DNA of 64,000 nt, from positions 806,001 through 870,000 of the forward strand of contig NZ_CP156674.1 in assembly GCF_039851965.1 (NCBI RefSeq). Direction: 5' to 3'. Position numbers and translations under genes: made by a program. Position 1 is the first letter of the stretch; each line of letters begins with the position of its first letter. Positions 60,309 through 64,000 of this stretch are shown here, piece by piece. The notes under the pieces were generated by a model that was not told where the DNA came from, searched no databases, and saw nothing but the letters and a program-made list of their open reading frames with translations. Source of the stretch: Pseudalkalibacillus hwajinpoensis. GTDB lineage: Bacteria > Bacillota > Bacilli > Bacillales > Guptibacillaceae.

Positions 60309-60501
60309 GATTTCCCTCCATGCTAAAGTAAAGCTATTATCTATGATCGATCATTTGGTTAATTACCCATAAGTCTAGCATAATTTTCCTATATCCGCCT
60401 ATCTTTATACCACCGCCAAACAGCCTATTTTGAGCAAATTAATTTATTAATTTCCACCAGTGTGAAAAACTTAGATTAGTTCACTTTAGAGGAGGATTTC
60501 C

Positions 60502-61173
60502 ATGAAGTCTATGAAAGCATTTGTGTTTGATGCCTACGGAACATTATTCGATGTATTTTCAGTAATGGAGAAATGTGAAGAACTATTCCCGAATAAAGGT
60601 GATCAGATTAACCAGACCTGGCGTCAAAAGCAACTCGAATATAGTTATTTAAGGCAAATGATGGGGAAATACCGCCCTTTTTCAGAGGTTACAAGAGATG
60701 CCCTCCGCTTTGCAGTTGCTAATGCTGGAGCCGAATTGAACCAGGAAAACGAAGAGTCTTTATTAGAAGCCTACAAAAAACTGGCGGTATACGACGAAGT
60801 CCCAGGGGTATTGAAGGACTTGAAGGAAAAAGGGATGACACTCGCAATTTTCTCAAATGGATCACACGATATGCTCGACTCCCTTGTGAAACAGTCCCCT
60901 TTAGCTGACTATCTCGATCATATTATTAGTGCAGATGACATAAAACAATATAAACCTACACCAGCATCCTATACACTTGCTCTCGACTCTCTCGAATTGA
61001 AAAGAGAAGAAATCCTGTTCATGTCCTCTAATGGATGGGATATTTCAGGAGCTAAGAACTTTGGATTCAATACAGCTTGGATCAATCGACCTGAGAAACC
61101 AGTTGAACAGCTTAATCTTGAACCTGATACGATTTACGCAGACCTTACCGGAATTAAAGACTGGATGACTTAA
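60502..61173 (+). CDS. Type II haloacid dehalogenase-like hydrolase
   Basis: The 223-residue enzyme belongs to the HAD superfamily, L-2-haloacid dehalogenase subgroup. The nucleophile Asp is in KAFVFDAYGTLFDVFS near residue 10; LAIFSNGSHDML, KQYKPTPASYTLAL with Lys and LFMSSNGWDISGAKNFGF complete the four HAD motifs. Substrates could be haloacids or sugar phosphates. The ribosome site is AGAGGAGG. Confidence 0.87.
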   Translation: MKSMKAFVFDAYGTLFDVFSVMEKCEELFPNKGDQINQTWRQKQLEYSYLRQMMGKYRPFSEVTRDALRFAVANAGAELNQENEESLLEAYKKLAVYDEVPGVLKDLKEKGMTLAIFSNGSHDMLDSLVKQSPLADYLDHIISADDIKQYKPTPASYTLALDSLELKREEILFMSSNGWDISGAKNFGFNTAWINRPEKPVEQLNLEPDTIYADLTGIKDWMT

Positions 61174-61190
61174 TGACAAAAATGATAAAT

Positions 61191-61226
61191 AGAACCTGAA
61201 CGGTTAACCGTTCAGGTTCTATTTAT
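61191..61226 (+). terminator. Terminator after the HAD gene
   Basis: A perfect 30-base palindrome, AGAACCTGAACGGTT and its complement, is followed by ATTTATAT. Confidence 0.8.
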
Positions 61227-61348
61227 ATTGACTAAGCAAAGCTTCCTTAAATAAATTTTCACCGTGTTTTATTCCACTGATAAGGTTCTTCACAAAGAAC
61301 GGAACTTTCGTACTACTCCATTCAAACGAATTTCCCATTTTGGACCCA

Positions 61349-61377
61349 TTGACCCCTGCATGACTTAGCCGTATAAT
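61349..61377 (+). promoter_or_regulatory. Near-consensus sigma-A promoter
   Basis: TTGACC (61349-61354), a 17-base spacer and TATAAT (61372-61377) form one of the best sigma-A promoters of the window. It lies 60 bases upstream of the SigI-C gene. Confidence 0.7.
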
Positions 61378-61436
61378 CTACCCAATACAGGTTTCACTTA
61401 CTAAAATCTGATAGAAAGTAGCCAGGTATTTAAACT

Positions 61437-61787
61437 ATGATAAAGGTAAACTCTTCGATTCAGAAGGAAATCATTCGTTATCAGGAACAGCTGAGTTTCT
61501 TCCGTATTTCATTGCAGCAGCTCACTGTGAGTACGCCATCCGAACTATCGACGAGAATCTGGTGTCGAGAGGTAGCTTTTACCATGGCGCAATCACAATC
61601 ACTCATTACAAAAATATTTAAAACAAGAAAGCTTCCTTACCGAGACCTAGCAAAACAATTTCTTTGCAGAATAAGCTCACTTAAACGAAATAGTAAATAC
61701 ATCCTTGCCCTCTTTCTTCTTAAGCACGGAGACTATCACTTTCTAAATGAACACCTTAGTTTGTCTATACTAGATAATGGCTTTTAA
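61437..61787 (+). CDS. Free-standing SigI C-terminal-domain protein, 116 aa
   Basis: The 116-residue protein lines up from end to end with the C-terminal half of the Bacillus sigma factor SigI. Matches are EIIRYQEQL with EILYFQKQL, RKLPYRDLAKQF with KQLPVKQLEQL, LKRNSKYILALFLLKHGDY with IERNRKYIIAMCIIITGDY, and FLNEHL with YLKDYL. This is the domain that contacts the -35 region. The sigma-2 domain is missing, and 260 bases upstream show no remnant of it. No rsgI is near. A strong promoter precedes it; the ribosome site is weak. The last 18 bases overlap a convergent gene. Confidence 0.7.
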   Translation: MIKVNSSIQKEIIRYQEQLSFFRISLQQLTVSTPSELSTRIWCREVAFTMAQSQSLITKIFKTRKLPYRDLAKQFLCRISSLKRNSKYILALFLLKHGDYHFLNEHLSLSILDNGF

Positions 61788-62603
61788 AGCCCTGTGAAGA
61801 TGAGCGTAAGTTCGAATTTGATCGAAATTGATTCCAAGCTGAACAGCTGTTTGAGCAATTTCCGGACGTATTCCTGTTAAGACTGATTCAATTCCAGATA
61901 ACTCAAGCATTTTAATCAGCTGGAAGATTTCGTTCGCAACCATCGTATCCATAATAGGAACTCCAGAAAGGTCAATCACCAGGTAAGACAACTCCAGTTC
62001 AGCACTTCTTTCAATTCCTTTGCGCTGAATTAGAGCTGCACGGTAAGTGTCAATCGTACCAATCAACGGTAATATACCTACTCCTTTTGAAACCAGGATG
62101 ACCGGTACACTTAGTTCGGTTATCTTTGTTTGCTGGGCTTCTATTTTCTCTTCCTTTAATTGATTCGTGTAGACCGTAACTTTATGAAGAAGAAGATCAA
62201 ATGATTTATTCATATAGCTCCCCCATTCAGCAAGGCGACTTGCCACAATGAGTTCATTTTCCTGTACGCTAAATTCAACCATCACATCCCAAAGGATCTG
62301 TCTTAAGTATGTTAAGCTCGCAACCATTTGCTGAAGAGAGAAAGTGTGATATTCAAAAATCTCAACAATTCTCCCTGCCCACTCCTGAACATCGCGACTA
62401 TTGGATTCCAGGAAGATCATTTGTCTTACAAAATCAGAACAAAATGCTTGAATTTCTTTTTTTAGTTCAGGCACTTGAAGAACGGCTGTATCAGTCGCTT
62501 CTTTTTCATCGACTAGAAGTTGAAGTCGCTTAACCCATTTCTCACCGATTTCTTCAAGACGATCATGAAAATAGTCGACATACATACTCTCTACTTTATC
62601 CAT
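61770..62603 (-). CDS. RsbR-like STAS protein (second copy)
   Basis: The 277-residue protein has a helical N-terminal sensor half and a C-terminal STAS domain (VPVILVSKGVGILPLIGTID, then YLVIDLSGVPIMDTMVANEI, then LTGIRPEIAQTAVQLG). It is of the RsbR type and related to the gene at 56.8 kb. The ATG at 62603 has AGGAG 8 bases upstream and is preferred over GTG at 62609. No sigma-B genes are near. Confidence 0.86.
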   Translation of the reverse strand: MDKVESMYVDYFHDRLEEIGEKWVKRLQLLVDEKEATDTAVLQVPELKKEIQAFCSDFVRQMIFLESNSRDVQEWAGRIVEIFEYHTFSLQQMVASLTYLRQILWDVMVEFSVQENELIVASRLAEWGSYMNKSFDLLLHKVTVYTNQLKEEKIEAQQTKITELSVPVILVSKGVGILPLIGTIDTYRAALIQRKGIERSAELELSYLVIDLSGVPIMDTMVANEIFQLIKMLELSGIESVLTGIRPEIAQTAVQLGINFDQIRTYAHLHRALKAII

Positions 62604-62704
62604 TGTCACGTCTCCTAATTAAGTTGATAACTCATTGTTTCCCCAAAGAAACCTTTTGTACACTTTTTAACTCTCTGTTTTTCATCTCATCATTTATTAA
62701 CTAG

Positions 62705-62738
62705 TAAAAGAGGCCTTCACTCAGAAGGCCTCTTTTCT
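62705..62738 (-). terminator. Terminator of the RND efflux gene
   Basis: AAAGAGGCCTTC and GAAGGCCTCTTTT form a strong stem with T tail on the minus strand. Confidence 0.85.
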
Positions 62739-62742
62739 AATC

Positions 62743-64000
62743 CTATTCGCTTCTTTCTTTTCTTCTAAACTTCATAAAGAATTCATAAACGACCGGTACG
62801 ATAATCAGTGTAAGCAGCGTAGAACTTGTAAGTCCACCAATAACGGTTACCCCAAGTCCTTTCGAGATTAATGCCCCGCCTTCTAAACCAAAAGCAAGTG
62901 GTGCTAATGCACCTATCGTAGCAAGAGCCGTCATTAAGATCGGTCGTAGACGAGTACCTGCCGCTTCAAGAAGAGCATTTCTAGTCGTAAGTCCTTCTTT
63001 CTCTTTATGAATCACTCGATCAATTAGCACAATCGCATTTGTTACAACGATACCAATCAACATCAGCATCCCAATCATGGAAGAGATACTTATCGTTTCA
63101 CCGGCAATTAATAGTCCAACGAGACCACCAATCACGGTAAACGGAAGTGAGAACAGAATGGCAAGTGGCGCGAGGCCTCCTCCAAACGTTACAACGAGAA
63201 CAAGGTATACGATCGCAACCGCAGCAGCCATCGCAAGACCAAGCTGTGTGAATGATTCGTTGATATCTTCTGTTACACCGCCTAACGTCACTTCAGATGA
63301 ATCCGGTAGCTCCATTTCATCAATCGCAGCTTGAACGTCACCAGATACTTTCCCGACATTATCATCAAGCACTTCTGCCGTTACGTTTGCGTAGACTTTA
63401 CCATCGCGTCGCGTAATGGTGTTTGAGGATTCGCCTTCTTCAACCGTCGTTACTTCGCTAAGCGGAACATCCTTACCTAAAGGTGATTGAATCGTTGTAT
63501 CTTTAAGATCCTGCTTATTTTCGTACGTCTTCTTGTCCACTTCAAGAACAACATCAACTTCTTCTCCGTCTTTTTCAACAGTCGTTAGAACTGGAGGTGT
63601 TCCCGTGTTACGAAGTTCCATTCCAATTTGGCCAGCTGTTAAGCCAAGCTGGCTGAGCTTCTCAGGGTCAGCTACGATCGTGTATTGATCATAGGATTCT
63701 GAAATACTAGAAGAGATATTCGTCAAATCATCCTGTTCTTCAAGTAATGAAGTAACATCAGTTACAACTGGGCCAAGATCACTCATTGTTTCGCCATTCA
63801 CAACTAACGTAATCTGGTTACTTCCACCAGAGGCAGAAACGTCTTGATAACCCCATTCCCCTTTTCCTCCGATGTCTTTGAGCTCGTCAAGTACTGTCTT
63901 ACGCTCTTTATCAAATTCTTCTGTTTCTTTATCATAGTTTACAAAGAAGAGAACTTGATTACTAGCACCCGGATTCGTTGGATTTTCTCCACCAATAGAG
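62743..64000 (-). CDS. RND-family efflux transporter, SwrC/AcrB type (partial)
   Basis: Only the C-terminal ~419 of about 1030 residues are visible; the frame is open to the right edge. The visible part has a porter domain (VLFFVNYDKETEEFDKER near the edge, then ITLVVNGETMSDLG) and the C-terminal membrane helices with GMLMLIGIVVTNAIVLIDRV, TRLRPILMTALATIGALAPLA and GLGVTVIGGLTSSTLLTLIIVP. It uses the proton gradient to export drugs or surfactant. B. subtilis SwrC is the nearest well-known relative. Confidence 0.9.
   Translation of the reverse strand, partial: SIGGENPTNPGASNQVLFFVNYDKETEEFDKERKTVLDELKDIGGKGEWGYQDVSASGGSNQITLVVNGETMSDLGPVVTDVTSLLEEQDDLTNISSSISESYDQYTIVADPEKLSQLGLTAGQIGMELRNTGTPPVLTTVEKDGEEVDVVLEVDKKTYENKQDLKDTTIQSPLGKDVPLSEVTTVEEGESSNTITRRDGKVYANVTAEVLDDNVGKVSGDVQAAIDEMELPDSSEVTLGGVTEDINESFTQLGLAMAAAVAIVYLVLVVTFGGGLAPLAILFSLPFTVIGGLVGLLIAGETISISSMIGMLMLIGIVVTNAIVLIDRVIHKEKEGLTTRNALLEAAGTRLRPILMTALATIGALAPLAFGLEGGALISKGLGVTVIGGLTSSTLLTLIIVPVVYEFFMKFRRKERSE

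Overview
The window comes from a low-G+C, endospore-forming Firmicute of the family Bacillaceae. The evidence is a complete gerP spore-germination cluster, a minor small acid-soluble spore protein (SspH), a Spo0E-type phosphatase, orphan sporulation-type histidine kinases, strong AGGAGG-type ribosome binding sites and Bacillus-like gene families (YkuK, DUF1871, RsbR paralogues, MntABCD). Gene content would fit a marine or alkaliphilic relative of Bacillus, but that genus-level statement is inference only. Almost all of the window is chromosomal core or household sequence. The only recognisable mobile element is a group II intron. I saw no tRNA, rRNA, CRISPR array, prophage or transposase.

Layout. 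1-3.3 kb: a PAS histidine kinase cut by the window edge, a Spo0E-like peptide, a GNAT acetyltransferase and sspH. 3.4-12.5 kb: an HD phosphohydrolase, a SurA-like lipoprotein, an amino-acid ABC transporter pair with no ATPase, a lipoteichoic-acid-synthase-type enzyme, fdhD-moaA (molybdenum cofactor), ykuK and a frameshifted DUF2188 gene. 12.6-16.3 kb: a secreted DUF4397 protein, the rearranged gerP cluster behind a sigma-K-like promoter, and a decayed alcohol dehydrogenase. 16.4-25.6 kb: a PBP1A-type penicillin-binding protein with a very long acidic tail, a SodF-like superoxide dismutase, the group II intron, and a glyoxylate-shunt operon (DnaJ-type zinc-finger peptide, shortened malate-synthase-like protein, isocitrate lyase). 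25.7-33.1 kb: DinB, thioredoxin-like and DUF1206 proteins, the mntABCD manganese transporter with an MntR-like operator, and a universal stress protein/XRE pair behind a Crp/Fnr-type site. 33.1-42 kb: a membrane histidine kinase, a PucR-type regulator with an M20 amidohydrolase, deoD and a DUF420 protein. 42-50.3 kb: zwf, gndA and rpiA of the pentose phosphate pathway, a cyclase, a second universal stress protein and two purine/pyrimidine permeases. 50.5-64 kb: a deacetylase lipoprotein, a dead CopZ-like gene, two more histidine kinases, a SEC-C protein, two RsbR-like STAS proteins, an AlkD-type repair protein, a CAP-domain secreted protein, signal peptidase I, a HAD-type dehalogenase, a free-standing SigI C-terminal domain and the end of an RND efflux pump.

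Themes. Four histidine kinases share nearly the same H-box and none has an adjacent response regulator. With the Spo0E-like peptide this looks like dispersed input to the sporulation phosphorelay. Small genes are decaying in several places (DUF2188, alcohol dehydrogenase, CopZ-like, ankyrin). The observations I rate most worth following are the SigI C-terminal-domain-only gene with its own near-consensus promoter, the odd glyoxylate operon, a rod-like structured RNA candidate at 57.7 kb, the rearranged gerP cluster with a possible hairpin over the gerPC ribosome binding site, and the Crp/Fnr-type site placed at about -41.5 before the stress gene.
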